Positions 34,459 through 42,750 of a stretch of DNA of 64,000 nucleotides are shown piece by piece. A model generated the notes under the pieces. That model worked only from the letters and a program-made list of their open reading frames with translations, ran no database searches and was not told the DNA's origin. The translations under genes and the position numbers were made by a program. Source of the stretch: Acidovorax delafieldii (GTDB lineage Bacteria; Pseudomonadota; Gammaproteobacteria; Burkholderiales; Burkholderiaceae_C). The stretch spans positions 1 through 64,000 of the forward strand of contig DFQQ01000025.1 in NCBI GenBank assembly GCA_002377855.1. Reading direction: 5' to 3'. Each line of letters starts with the position of its first letter. Position 1 is the stretch's first letter.

Positions 34459-35154
34459 ATGACCGATTCGACCCCGCCCGACATGGCCGACTCAACCGCC
34501 CAGCACCCCGGCCCTGCCGCCCTGCCTGAAGGGCTGTTTGCCGACAACACGGGGTGCCCGCGCTGCGGCTGGTGCCAGGCCACGTCTTTGTACCGGCACT
34601 ACCACGACCACGAATGGGGCTTTCCGGTGGCGGACGACCGCCGCCTTTTCGAAAAACTGTGCCTTGAGGGGTTTCAGTCGGGGCTGAGCTGGCTCACCAT
34701 CCTGAACAAGCGCGAAGGGTTTCGCCAGGCATTTGCGAATTTTGATGCCGAGCAGGTCGCCGCGTTCGACCAGGCGGATGTGCAACGCCTGGTGCAGGAT
34801 GCAGGCATCGTGCGGCACCGGGGAAAGATCGAGTCCACCATCAACAACGCCCGCCGCGTGCTGGACTTGCGGCGCGAGTTCGGCTCGCTGGCGCATTACG
34901 TGTGGCGCCACGAGCCCGCAGCGGCCGACCGCCCCGAGCGCATGACGCGCGAAGTGGCGCGCACGCTGTCCACCTCGCCCGCGTCCATTGCCCTGTCCAA
35001 GGACCTGAAAAAGCGCGGCTGGAGCTTTGTAGGGCCCACCACCGTGTATGCCTTCATGCAGGCCATGGGCTTGGTGAATGACCACCTCGAAGGCTGCCAT
35101 GCGCGCTCCGCGGCCTTGAAGGCGCGTGCCGATTTCGTGGTGCCGCGCAGCTGA
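34459..35154 (+). CDS. tag: DNA-3-methyladenine glycosylase I
   Basis: This base-excision repair enzyme removes 3-methyladenine from alkylated DNA. It is 231 aa, slightly longer than E. coli Tag because of an N-terminal extension of about 30 residues. CPRCGWCQATSLYRHYHDHE contains the zinc-binding Cys and His, and EWGFPVADDRRLFEKLCLEG follows as in the family. The C-terminal WSFVGPTTVYAFMQAMGLVNDH is also typical, with the other zinc ligands expected near HLEGCH. It is divergent from the lipoprotein gene and converges without a gap on the MFS gene. Confidence 0.95.
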   Translation: MTDSTPPDMADSTAQHPGPAALPEGLFADNTGCPRCGWCQATSLYRHYHDHEWGFPVADDRRLFEKLCLEGFQSGLSWLTILNKREGFRQAFANFDAEQVAAFDQADVQRLVQDAGIVRHRGKIESTINNARRVLDLRREFGSLAHYVWRHEPAAADRPERMTREVARTLSTSPASIALSKDLKKRGWSFVGPTTVYAFMQAMGLVNDHLEGCHARSAALKARADFVVPRS

Positions 35155-36408
35155 TCAGGGCCGCGCCAGCGGCCGCAACGCCCACAGGGCCGCCAGCGCC
35201 GCTACACCCAGCAGTGCCGTCAGCCAAACGGCTGCAGCGCCCACACCGTCGAGGAGCATGCCGAACAGCACGGGGGCAAAAGCCTGTGCCACGCGGGCGG
35301 GCACCATCATCAGCCCCTGCCGCGCGCCGTAGCCCGCTGGCCCGAACAGCACCAGCGGCAGCGTGCCCTTGGCAATGGTCAGGATGCCATTTCCCGCCCC
35401 ATGCAGCACCGTGAACACTGCTGCGGCCGGGGCACCCAGCACCACCAGCAGCGCGGCGCCAACGGGGTGCGCGGCTGCTGCCAACTGCGCCGACAGCAGC
35501 GGGTGCAACCGCCGCAGCAGTCCAAACTCCAGCAGCCGGGCGGCTACCTGGGCCGGCCCCACCAACGCCGCCATGGCCACTGCGGCCTGCAGCGAGGTGC
35601 CACTGGCTTGCAGCAGGCGCGGCAGATGCGCCGCCATGGCCGTGCTGGTGAACCAGGTGACCGCGAACACAAAAGACAGCAGCACTGTGGCGCGCAGGGC
35701 GTGCGACCCGGGTGGCAAATCGGGCGGCGAGCCGGGCCGATGGATGCCCTGCGTGGGGGGGGCACTGTTCTGGGCTACTTGCGCAGCCTTGGCTGGCCCC
35801 GAAGGCGCTGGGGCCTGCGTGCCAGCCACGTCTTGCGCGGGCGCCTGCACGCCGGGCAGCCATGCGTTGAGCGGCGCCCCCAGCAGCAGATGCAGGGCAG
35901 CCCAGCCCAGGCACGCGCCACGCCAGCCCCATTGCGTCTCCATCCACGCGGACAAGGGCCAGCCCACCGTGCTGGCAAACCCGGCAATCAGCGTGATGCC
36001 TGTGATGGGGCCGCGCGCTCCGTGGCCGTACAACCGCACCAGCGTGGCAAACGCCGCCTCGTACAAGCCCGACCCCATGGCCACACCCATCAGGACCCAG
36101 GCGGCAAACAGCCCCACGGGGCCTTGGGCCAGCGCCATGCCAGCCAGGGCTGCGGCGAAAAGCACGTTGGTACCCACCAGCACCGGCCGCCCACCGTGGC
36201 GGTCGATGGCGTGCCCCGCCGCGGGCCCCAGCAGTGCCGAGACGATGAGCGCCAGAGAAAACGCTGCAAACACCGTGGGCGCGGCCACCCCCAGGTCGCG
36301 TGCCATGGGCACAGCGAGCATGGCGGGCAGGTAGTAGGACGAGGCCCAGGCCAGGGTCTGTGCAGTGCCCAGACGGGCTACCGTCCAGCGCTGGGAGGTG
36401 GTTGCCAT
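35155..36408 (-). CDS. MFS transporter, substrate unknown
   Basis: This 417-aa major facilitator has about 12 hydrophobic segments. A loop motif (GHAIDRHGGRPVLVG, near residue 64) lies between the second and third helices. The central loop (about residues 205-235) is rich in Ala, Pro and Gln and probably cytoplasmic. It follows the arsC-like gene by 48 bp on the same strand, so co-transcription is possible, but it does not resemble ArsB or ACR3 arsenite exporters. The stop codon abuts the tag stop codon. Nothing further about the substrate can be said. Confidence 0.85.
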   Translation of the reverse strand: MATTSQRWTVARLGTAQTLAWASSYYLPAMLAVPMARDLGVAAPTVFAAFSLALIVSALLGPAAGHAIDRHGGRPVLVGTNVLFAAALAGMALAQGPVGLFAAWVLMGVAMGSGLYEAAFATLVRLYGHGARGPITGITLIAGFASTVGWPLSAWMETQWGWRGACLGWAALHLLLGAPLNAWLPGVQAPAQDVAGTQAPAPSGPAKAAQVAQNSAPPTQGIHRPGSPPDLPPGSHALRATVLLSFVFAVTWFTSTAMAAHLPRLLQASGTSLQAAVAMAALVGPAQVAARLLEFGLLRRLHPLLSAQLAAAAHPVGAALLVVLGAPAAAVFTVLHGAGNGILTIAKGTLPLVLFGPAGYGARQGLMMVPARVAQAFAPVLFGMLLDGVGAAAVWLTALLGVAALAALWALRPLARP

Positions 36409-36456
36409 GGCAGTTGTTTGGTGAAGCAGCCCCCCTGCGGATGGGCGCTACTTGGA

Positions 36457-36879
36457 TCAGGCCCGTTGACCCTGTGCGTTGACCACCACTTCGCCATCTT
36501 CTTTGGTGAACGCGCCTTTTTGCGGCGCTGGCAGGATGTCCAGCACCAGCTCGGAAGGCCTGCACAGCCGGGTCCCGAGTGGGGTGACGACGATGGGCCG
36601 GTTGATGAGAATGGGGTGCGCCAGCATGGCGTCGATCAACTGGGCATCGGTCACGCCCGGTGCGCCCAGTTGCAGCTCGGTAAAGAGGGCTTCCTTGGTG
36701 CGCACGGTGTCGATGACGGGTTTGCCGGTGGCGGCGATCAGCGCCTGCAGCGTGGCACGATCGGGCGGGGTCTGTAGGTACTCGATGACCTGGGGCTCGG
36801 CACCGCTGTTGCGGATCATGGCCAGCGTGTTGCGCGAAGTGCCGCACTTGGGGTTGTGGTAGATGGTGACGTCAGACAT
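36457..36879 (-). CDS. arsC: Glutaredoxin-dependent arsenate reductase (ArsC family)
   Basis: This 140-aa thioredoxin-fold protein has Cys12 in YHNPKCGTSRNTL as the nucleophile. The phosphate-mimic pocket Arg residues appear in RTKEALF, HPILINRPIVV and GTRLCRP. It matches the E. coli plasmid-type ArsC in length and motif order, so reduction of arsenate to arsenite with glutaredoxin is likely. No arsR, arsB or acr3 is next to it; the neighbour is a general MFS gene. The related YffB/Spx-like proteins are less likely because the three Arg positions are present. Confidence 0.9.
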   Translation of the reverse strand: MSDVTIYHNPKCGTSRNTLAMIRNSGAEPQVIEYLQTPPDRATLQALIAATGKPVIDTVRTKEALFTELQLGAPGVTDAQLIDAMLAHPILINRPIVVTPLGTRLCRPSELVLDILPAPQKGAFTKEDGEVVVNAQGQRA

Positions 36880-36947
36880 GGTGTTTGAAATGTAGGTGAG
36901 TGCAGGCGCTGGCAGGGGCCGAAGTGTGCCACTGCAGGGCTCTGTCG

Positions 36948-37523
36948 CTAAGCAGGCCAGCCCCGTGTCTGTTGCAAGGCTGCCAGCAACTGCTGCCCTG
37001 CCGCATCCAGTGTGGAGTCGTTATGGATTTCGATGTGGGCTACGCCTGCAGGTTGCTCAAATGCCTGGGCTCGCCGCACACGGGCTTCCACCTCGTCGAG
37101 TGTTTCTCTCCCCCGCGCCAATAGCCGTTCGCGCAGCACCGCCGAGCTGGCCGTGATGTGCACGGGCAGCAGGTGTTCAAAAGTGGCCAGGGCTTGCGGA
37201 AGATGGGCGCGCGAACCGTTGACCAGCACCCAGCGGCCCAGCGCCAGGGGCGCCACCTGGGCGTGGCGCACGCCATAGCCCAGGCCGTTCGCATCCCAAT
37301 GCATGGCAAAGGCCCGGTTCGTGCGCAGCGCTGCAAACGTGGCCGGGCACACGCTTTCGTACTGTTCGGTGCCCAGGGCGTTAGATTGTTGCAGCGGGCG
37401 GCTGATGGTGCGCTGCGCCCAGTGCAGCGGGGTGGACGGGGGCAGGTTCTGGCGCAGCCAGCCCAGCAGGCTGTCCTTGCCCGCGCCCGAGGGGCCCATC
37501 ACGTACACCAGGCGCGCGTTCAC
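36948..37523 (-). CDS. phnN: Ribose 1,5-bisphosphate phosphokinase PhnN
   Basis: This 191-aa kinase turns ribose 1,5-bisphosphate into PRPP, the last step of the carbon-phosphorus lyase pathway. The P-loop VMGPSGAGKDSLLGWL is near residues 8-23 and looks like guanylate kinase. RTISRP and a later HITASSAVLRERL helix are as expected. It ends the phnF-DUF1045-phnN minus-strand unit, overlapping the DUF1045 gene by 4 bp. It is the partner of the plus-strand phnGHIJ-KLM operon. Confidence 0.93.
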   Translation of the reverse strand: MNARLVYVMGPSGAGKDSLLGWLRQNLPPSTPLHWAQRTISRPLQQSNALGTEQYESVCPATFAALRTNRAFAMHWDANGLGYGVRHAQVAPLALGRWVLVNGSRAHLPQALATFEHLLPVHITASSAVLRERLLARGRETLDEVEARVRRAQAFEQPAGVAHIEIHNDSTLDAAGQQLLAALQQTRGWPA

Positions 37524-38260
37524 TGGCCCAGCTCCAGGTGGTCCAGCAGTACGAAATCAGCGCCGGGCGAGGGCTCGGCGAACAGGGCCAGGTGGTTGAA
37601 CTGGAGCGTGGGCAGGTCCGAAAAGAACTGCTGCGCGGCGTCCAGCACCAGGGCCTGCGTGCCTTCATCGACCGACGACAACGGCCCCGTGAGCGACATG
37701 TGGAAGCGGAACTCCTCCAGCACGAAAGGGTAACCCCAGCGCTGCAGCAACTCGTCCTGCCGTGCGTTCAGGCCTGCAGCGCGGCGGCGGGCCATTTCGC
37801 TGCTGGAAAGCGGCGCCGCCAGCGCGTGCAGTTGCGTGACGCATGCGGCCGCAGCGGCCTCAATGGCCGCGTTGGCTGGGTGCGACGGCATGGGCACCAG
37901 CGCCAGGAAGTCCTCCAGGCGCTGCACATGCATGGGCGGCAGGGCGAAGGGTTTGAGGCTGCGCGCTACCTGCTGCACTGCGTGGTGCAGCGCGAGCCAG
38001 TCCGAGCCAGGCGCCAGGGCAAAGGGCGCCTTCAGGGTGCCGTGCCAGCCATAGCGGCGCGGAGCGGCGGTGAGCCGCTGCAGGTCTTCTGGCGCCACAC
38101 CGTGGATGTTCAGCTGTGGCAGGGGCCGCAGCTGCGCCGCGCAACGCCCCAGCCAGTGGCTGCCGGCCAGCCAGCCCAGGGTGCCGGGGCTGGGCGCGTA
38201 GTACACCGCGTAGCGGTAGGCGGTCGCGGGCGTGTTCGGGGTGCTTGCTTCAGTGTTCAT
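37520..38260 (-). CDS. DUF1045 phosphonate-metabolism protein, 2H phosphoesterase-like
   Basis: This protein of about 246 aa is of the DUF1045 family often found beside phn genes. Two H-x-[ST] motifs, HGTLKAPF (near residue 68) and FHMSLTG (near residue 185), are the catalytic pair of 2H phosphoesterases, enzymes that open cyclic phosphates. I chose the ATG at 38260; an alternative TTG lies at 38269, and either start overlaps the end of phnF. It could act on the cyclic ribose phosphate made by C-P lyase, a step done by PhnP elsewhere; no PhnP gene is in this window. That activity is inferred. Confidence 0.85.
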   Translation of the reverse strand: MNTEASTPNTPATAYRYAVYYAPSPGTLGWLAGSHWLGRCAAQLRPLPQLNIHGVAPEDLQRLTAAPRRYGWHGTLKAPFALAPGSDWLALHHAVQQVARSLKPFALPPMHVQRLEDFLALVPMPSHPANAAIEAAAAACVTQLHALAAPLSSSEMARRRAAGLNARQDELLQRWGYPFVLEEFRFHMSLTGPLSSVDEGTQALVLDAAQQFFSDLPTLQFNHLALFAEPSPGADFVLLDHLELGQ

Positions 38261-39026
38261 CGTGGTCAATGGTCAGTTTCACGCGGTCGCCCGCGAACCA
38301 GGCGCGGGCCCATTCGATCGGGGTTCCGGCGGTGTCCACATTCAGGCTTTCGACCTGCAGCACAGGCCGCGCCGTGGGTTGGCGCAACTGCGCAGCCACC
38401 TCGGCGGTGGGCAGCTCTGCGGTGATGCGGCTCTCGCGGCGGGTGTAGTCGGCCACGCCATGGGCGGCAAAGCCGGCGGTGATGGAGCCTGTTTCGCGCA
38501 CCACCTGCGCCAGGTGGGCAAAGCGCGGTAGCGGAAAGTAGCGCTCGCTCAGGTGCAGCGGCTGGCCTTCAGCCTCGCCCATCACGCGCAGCGCCAGCAG
38601 CGGGCTGCGCGCGGGCACCTGCAGTGCGCGTGCCAGCGCGGCGGTGGCGCGCACGGTGTCTTCGCCCAGCACCACCAAGCTACCGCGCAGGCCGGCCTGG
38701 GCCAGGCCCTGCTGGTGGCGCGTGCGCTTGCCCAGCACCAAGTCCACCGCAAAGTCTTCCACATAGGTGCCGCTGCCCTGCGTGATGCGCACCAGCCCCT
38801 GGCTGCACAGACTGGCCAGCGACCGGCGGATGGTGTGGCGGTTTACGCCGAACTGCTCGGCCAGGGCGTGCTCCGAAGGCAGCCGCTCGCCGGGGGCGTA
38901 GGTGCCGCTGCCAATGGCGTCGGCCAGCTCGGTGGCGATGCGTGTCCAGAAGCTGTCGCGTGCCGGGCGCGATGGTGGTGATGCGGCGTGCTGAAGCGAG
39001 GTGGAGGCAAGTGTGTTGGCTGTCAT
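38250..39026 (-). CDS. phnF: PhnF, GntR/HutC-family regulator of phosphonate genes
   Basis: This 258-aa regulator has an N-terminal GntR winged helix (about residues 25-90, with LPSEHALAEQFGVNRHTIRR as the recognition part) and a C-terminal UTRA effector domain (about 115-250). GLVRITQGSGTYV is the wing. Its gene is divergent from phnG. The gap between them holds the palindrome TTGTCTATACAA, which fits the HutC-subfamily pattern GT-N-TA-N-AC; a matching site lies upstream of phnC. It probably represses both units and is released by a phosphonate or pathway intermediate. It heads the phnF-DUF1045-phnN unit. Confidence 0.93.
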   Translation of the reverse strand: MTANTLASTSLQHAASPPSRPARDSFWTRIATELADAIGSGTYAPGERLPSEHALAEQFGVNRHTIRRSLASLCSQGLVRITQGSGTYVEDFAVDLVLGKRTRHQQGLAQAGLRGSLVVLGEDTVRATAALARALQVPARSPLLALRVMGEAEGQPLHLSERYFPLPRFAHLAQVVRETGSITAGFAAHGVADYTRRESRITAELPTAEVAAQLRQPTARPVLQVESLNVDTAGTPIEWARAWFAGDRVKLTIDHDEH

Positions 39027-39070
39027 GAAACGTACATGCGCGCTCTTTAAGCTGGCGCCAGTTTTTCAAT

Positions 39071-39082
39071 TTGTCTATACAA
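39071..39082. promoter_or_regulatory. Candidate PhnF operator in the phnF-phnG promoter region
   Basis: TTGTCTATACAA is a near-perfect inverted repeat and contains GTCTATAC, which fits the HutC-type consensus GT-N-TA-N-AC. It lies between the divergent phnF and phnG starts. A sister site TTGTCTAGACGA is found before phnC, which supports a shared regulator. Confidence 0.65.
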
Positions 39083-39101
39083 CTTTCAGAGTACCACTTT
39101 C

Positions 39102-39623
39102 ATGTTTCAAGCCTTTGACAACCCGGGCCCCGGCAGGCCGTTGCAGCGCGCGCAATGGATAGCGTTGCTGGCCCGCGCACCGCTCGGCCTGCTCGAATCG
39201 GCCCTGCAGGACGACGCCCGTCGCCCCGCCCGCTGGCTACGCGCCCCCGAAACCGCGCTGATGATGGTGCAGGGCCGCGCGGGCGGCACCGGTGAGCGTT
39301 TCAACCTGGGTGAAGTCACCGTGACCCGCTGCGCCCTGCGGGTGGAGGCGCCCTCCAAGGGTGCCGATGCCGACGATGCCACCGTGGGCGTGGCCTATGT
39401 GCTGGGCCGCTCGCACCGCCAGGTGCAGCTGGCCGCCTTGGCCGATGCCCTGCTGCAAGACCCTGTCCGCCAGCCAGCGCTGGATGCGCAGTTGCTGGAG
39501 CCCATCCGCAGTCATCTGCGCAACGCCCAGGCCGCGCGCCAAGCCCGTGCCGCTAGCACCAAGGTGGACTTCTTTACCGTGGCGCGGGAAAGCGGCGCAG
39601 ACACCGACGAGGACGACGAATGA
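39102..39623 (+). CDS. phnG: Phosphonate C-P lyase system protein PhnG
   Basis: PhnG is one of the four core proteins (PhnGHIJ) of the carbon-phosphorus lyase complex in the cytoplasm. It is 173 aa. QWIALLARAPLGLLESAL near the N-terminus, MVQGRAGGTGERFNLGEVTV, the TRCALRV strand, and GVAYVLGRSHRQVQLAALADAL are PhnG hallmarks. The start follows the shared phnF/phnG promoter region. Its stop codon overlaps the phnH start by 4 bp. The Asp/Glu-rich tail TDEDDE is slightly longer than in E. coli. Confidence 0.95.
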   Translation: MFQAFDNPGPGRPLQRAQWIALLARAPLGLLESALQDDARRPARWLRAPETALMMVQGRAGGTGERFNLGEVTVTRCALRVEAPSKGADADDATVGVAYVLGRSHRQVQLAALADALLQDPVRQPALDAQLLEPIRSHLRNAQAARQARAASTKVDFFTVARESGADTDEDDE

Positions 39624-40264
39624 ACAGCCCCACCCTCGCGTCCCTGGGCGCTGGCTTCTCCAACGAGGCATTTGGCAGCCAGGCCGTGTTTCGGGCCGTG
39701 CTGCAGGCGCTGTCGCACCCAGGCCGCCGCGTTGCGGTAGCGCATGACGCGCCAACGCCCACCGCCGGGCACGCCGCATCCGCCGCCGCGCTCCTGGCCC
39801 TGCTCGACAGCGACTGCACGCTGTGGCTGTCGCCCCGCCTCGCTGCCAGTGATGCTGCCGCATGGCTGCGGTTCCACACCGGCTGCACGCTGGTCAGCAA
39901 CGCTGGCGATGCGCGCTTTGTATGGGTGGGCGAAGGCGATGCCCTGCCCCCGCTCAGTAGCCTGGGGCAAGGCACCGACATCTACCCCGACCAGTCGGCT
40001 ACCTGTGTGGTGGATGTGGCGCGCATGGACGACGCTGCGGACAACGCAGGGGCCTGGCGCCTCACCGGCCCGGGCATTCAGCACCACGCCACGCTGAAGG
40101 TCGCCGGTCTGCCCGACGACTTTGAGCAGCAATGGTCCGCCAACCACGGCACGTTTCCCCGTGGGGTGGATGTGCTGTTGGGCACCCCCACCCACATCGT
40201 GGGCATGCCGCGCACGACGCGCATTTCCACCCACACCGCCGTACTGCACGGCGCAAAGGCTTGA
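39620..40264 (+). CDS. phnH: Phosphonate C-P lyase system protein PhnH
   Basis: PhnH is a core subunit of the C-P lyase complex with a PLP-transferase-like fold but no cofactor. It is 214 aa. ALSHPGRRVAVAHD near residue 35, GTDIYPDQSATCVVDVA and WRLTGPGIQ are family signatures, and the C-terminal FPRGVDVLLG is also typical. It overlaps phnG by 4 bp and ends one base before the phnI start codon, so the four core genes form a tightly packed operon. Confidence 0.95.
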   Translation: MNSPTLASLGAGFSNEAFGSQAVFRAVLQALSHPGRRVAVAHDAPTPTAGHAASAAALLALLDSDCTLWLSPRLAASDAAAWLRFHTGCTLVSNAGDARFVWVGEGDALPPLSSLGQGTDIYPDQSATCVVDVARMDDAADNAGAWRLTGPGIQHHATLKVAGLPDDFEQQWSANHGTFPRGVDVLLGTPTHIVGMPRTTRISTHTAVLHGAKA

Positions 40265-40265
40265 C

Positions 40266-41366
40266 ATGTACGTAGCCGTCAAGGGCGGAGAAGCCGCCAT
40301 TCTCAACAGCTACCGCCTGCTGGCCGAACAGCGCCGGGGCGACGCCGCGCTGCCCGAGCTGTCGGTGGCGCAGATCCGCCAACAGCTCAAGCTGGCGGTG
40401 GACCGGGTGATGACCGAAGGCTCGGTGTACGACCCCGAACTGGCAGCGCTGGCCATCAAGCAGGCAGCGGGCGACCTGGTCGAAGCCATCTTTTTGCTGC
40501 GCGCCTACCGCGCCACGCTGCCGCGCCTGGGCACCACCTGCCCGCTGGACACCAGCCGCATGGCACTGGACCGGCGCATTTCGGCCACTTTCAAGGATCT
40601 GCCCGGCGGGCAGGTGCTGGGCCCGACCTACGACTACACGCAGCGCCTGCTGGACTTCACGCTGCTGGCCGAGGGCCGGTTGCCTGAGCCCGTACAGCCG
40701 CCCGTCGAAGCGCCTGCCGCTACGACTCCCCGCGTGGTGGACTTGCTCAACCACGAAGGGCTGATCGAAACGCGCCCCGTGCCGCCCGGCGACCCAACGC
40801 CCACCGACCTGACCCGCGAGCCGCTGCGGTTTCCGGCCAACCGGGCAACGCGGCTGCAAAACCTTGCGCGGGGCGATGAAGGCTTCTTGCTGGCCATGGC
40901 GTATTCCACGCAGCGCGGCTATTCGCACTCGCACCCCTTTGTGGGCGAAGTGCGCCTGGGCACGGTGGCGGTGGAGATCAAGCCCGAAGAACTGGGCTTT
41001 GCCATCGACATCGGCGACATCGAGATCACCGAATGCGAGATGGTGAACCAGTTTGCTGGCAGCAAAAGCCAGCCGCCGCAGTTCACGCGCGGCTACGGCC
41101 TGGCGTTTGGCCACAGCGAGCGCAAGGCCATGGCCATGAGCCTGGTGGACCGCGCCCTGCGGGCCGATGAGCTGGGCGAGCCGGTGGAGTCGCCCGCGCA
41201 GATGCAGGAGTTTGTGCTGGGCCACAGCGACAGCCTCGAAGCCTCGGGCTTTGTGCAGCACCTGAAGCTGCCGCACTACGTGGACTTCCAATCCGAGCTG
41301 GAGCTGGTGCGCAAGATGCGCGCCGCTGCAAACCCCGCCACCACCGAACAGGGAGATGCCGCATGA
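40266..41366 (+). CDS. phnI: Phosphonate C-P lyase system protein PhnI
   Basis: PhnI is the nucleosidase subunit that, with the other core proteins, joins phosphonate to the ribose of ATP and releases adenine. It is 366 aa from the ATG at 40266, which starts the family N-terminus MYVAVKGGEAAI; the longer upstream frame overlaps phnH and is not coding. KLAVDRVMTEGSVYDPELAALAI and NLARGDEGFLLAMAYSTQRG are recognisable. GYGLAFGHSERKAMAMSLVD near the C-terminus is the most conserved tract. It overlaps phnJ by 4 bp. Confidence 0.96.
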   Translation: MYVAVKGGEAAILNSYRLLAEQRRGDAALPELSVAQIRQQLKLAVDRVMTEGSVYDPELAALAIKQAAGDLVEAIFLLRAYRATLPRLGTTCPLDTSRMALDRRISATFKDLPGGQVLGPTYDYTQRLLDFTLLAEGRLPEPVQPPVEAPAATTPRVVDLLNHEGLIETRPVPPGDPTPTDLTREPLRFPANRATRLQNLARGDEGFLLAMAYSTQRGYSHSHPFVGEVRLGTVAVEIKPEELGFAIDIGDIEITECEMVNQFAGSKSQPPQFTRGYGLAFGHSERKAMAMSLVDRALRADELGEPVESPAQMQEFVLGHSDSLEASGFVQHLKLPHYVDFQSELELVRKMRAAANPATTEQGDAA

Positions 41367-42292
41367 ACGCGCCCATGGAACCCGTCGCAATGGGCCTGCC
41401 CGCCGACGCCGCACCGGTGGACGGCCACTTCAACTTTGCGTACCTGGACGAGCGCACCAAGCGCATGATCCGCCGGGCCATCCTCAAGTCCGTGGCCATC
41501 CCCGGCTACCAGGTGCCCTTTGGTTCGCGCGAAATGCCGCTGCCCTATGGCTGGGGCACGGGCGGCATCCAGGTCACCGCGTCCATCATCGGCCCAGAAG
41601 ACTGCCTCAAGGTCATCGACCAGGGCTCGGACGACACGGTCAACGCGGTCAACATCCGCCGCTTCTTCGAGCGCACCACCGCCGTGGCCACCACCACCCG
41701 CACCCGCGAAGCCACGCTGATCCAGACGCGCCACCGCATCCCCGAGACACCGCTGGCCGAAGGCCAGGTCATCGTCTACCAGGTGCCGGTGCCAGAGCCC
41801 ATGCAGCGCCTGGAGCCGCGCGAGACCGAAACGCGCACGCTGCATGGCCTGGCCGAGTACGGGCTGATGCATGTGAAGCTCTACGAAGACATCGCGCGCT
41901 ACGGCCACATCGCCACCACGTATGACTATCCGGTGCTCGTCAACGGCCGGTATGTGATGGCGCCATCGCCCATCCCCAAGTTCGATAACCCCAAGATGCA
42001 CATGAACCCCGCGCTGCAGCTGTTTGGCGCAGGGCGTGAAAAGCGCATCTACGCCGTGCCGCCCTATACGCCGGTAGAGAGCCTGGGCTTTGAAGACCAC
42101 CCCTTTGAAGTGCAGCGCTGGGATGCGGCGTGTGCCCTGTGCGGCGCCACCGACAGTTTTCTGGACGAGGTCATCACCGACGACCAGGGCGGGCGCATGC
42201 ATGTGTGTTCGGACTCGGACTACTGCCAAGAGCGCCAGGAGCGCCAGTCGCCGCAGGCCGATGTGGCCGGTACGAAAGGCCCAGCGGCATGA
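41363..42292 (+). CDS. phnJ: Carbon-phosphorus lyase radical SAM subunit PhnJ
   Basis: PhnJ breaks the C-P bond using a SAM-dependent radical and an iron-sulfur cluster, giving methane or another alkane plus ribose cyclic phosphate. It is 309 aa. The exact Cx2Cx21Cx5C motif of the family is visible as Cys257, Cys260, Cys282 and Cys288, so the protein should be active. FNFAYLDERTKRMIRRA and GYQVPFGSREMPLPYGWGTG are strongly conserved. A C-terminal 20-residue tail is rich in Gln and Pro. It overlaps phnI and the next gene by 4 bp each. Confidence 0.98.
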   Translation: MNAPMEPVAMGLPADAAPVDGHFNFAYLDERTKRMIRRAILKSVAIPGYQVPFGSREMPLPYGWGTGGIQVTASIIGPEDCLKVIDQGSDDTVNAVNIRRFFERTTAVATTTRTREATLIQTRHRIPETPLAEGQVIVYQVPVPEPMQRLEPRETETRTLHGLAEYGLMHVKLYEDIARYGHIATTYDYPVLVNGRYVMAPSPIPKFDNPKMHMNPALQLFGAGREKRIYAVPPYTPVESLGFEDHPFEVQRWDAACALCGATDSFLDEVITDDQGGRMHVCSDSDYCQERQERQSPQADVAGTKGPAA

Positions 42293-42750
42293 GCACCGTG
42301 CACATCCGCGAGGCCACGCCGGCCGACCTGGAGAGCGTGCTGGCCCTGTATGCCGCCATTGAAGACAGCCCGGCCGATGTACTGACCCTGGAGCAGGCGC
42401 AGGCGGTATGGGCCCAGTTTGCGCGCTACCCCAGCTACCGCCTGTGGGTGGCCTGCGATGCGGCAAACGGTGACGCAGTGGTCGGCACATACGCAATGCT
42501 GGTCATGCACAACCTGGCCCATCGGGGCGCGCCCTCGGCCATCGTCGAAGACGTGGTGGTGGCACGAGACCAGCAGGGGCACGGCGTAGGCCGCCAGATG
42601 ATGGCCCATGCCATGCAGCAGGCGCGCGAAGCGGGCTGCTACAAGCTCGCGCTCTCGTCCAACGCCCGCCGCACCGGCGCCCATGCTTTTTATGAATCGC
42701 TGGGCTTTGCGCAGCACGGCCTCAGTTTTGTTGTGGACACCCTGACATGA
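42289..42750 (+). CDS. GNAT N-acetyltransferase in the phn operon (PhnO-like position)
   Basis: This 153-aa acetyltransferase of the GNAT fold has motif A ARDQQGHGVGRQMMAHAM with the acetyl-CoA pyrophosphate loop Q-x-x-G-x-G. The C-terminal FYESLGFAQHG is also typical. It sits between phnJ and phnK with 4-bp overlaps on both sides, so it is part of the operon. PhnO acetylates aminoalkylphosphonates in E. coli, which would suit this position. The sequence alone does not prove PhnO specificity, so I give no symbol. Confidence 0.88.
   Translation: MSTVHIREATPADLESVLALYAAIEDSPADVLTLEQAQAVWAQFARYPSYRLWVACDAANGDAVVGTYAMLVMHNLAHRGAPSAIVEDVVVARDQQGHGVGRQMMAHAMQQAREAGCYKLALSSNARRTGAHAFYESLGFAQHGLSFVVDTLT

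Noticed and set aside
35155..36879. An arsenic resistance operon (arsC plus exporter)
   Set aside because: Only ArsC is recognisable. The adjoining MFS protein lacks features of ArsB, ACR3 or ArsJ, and no arsR or arsH is present.
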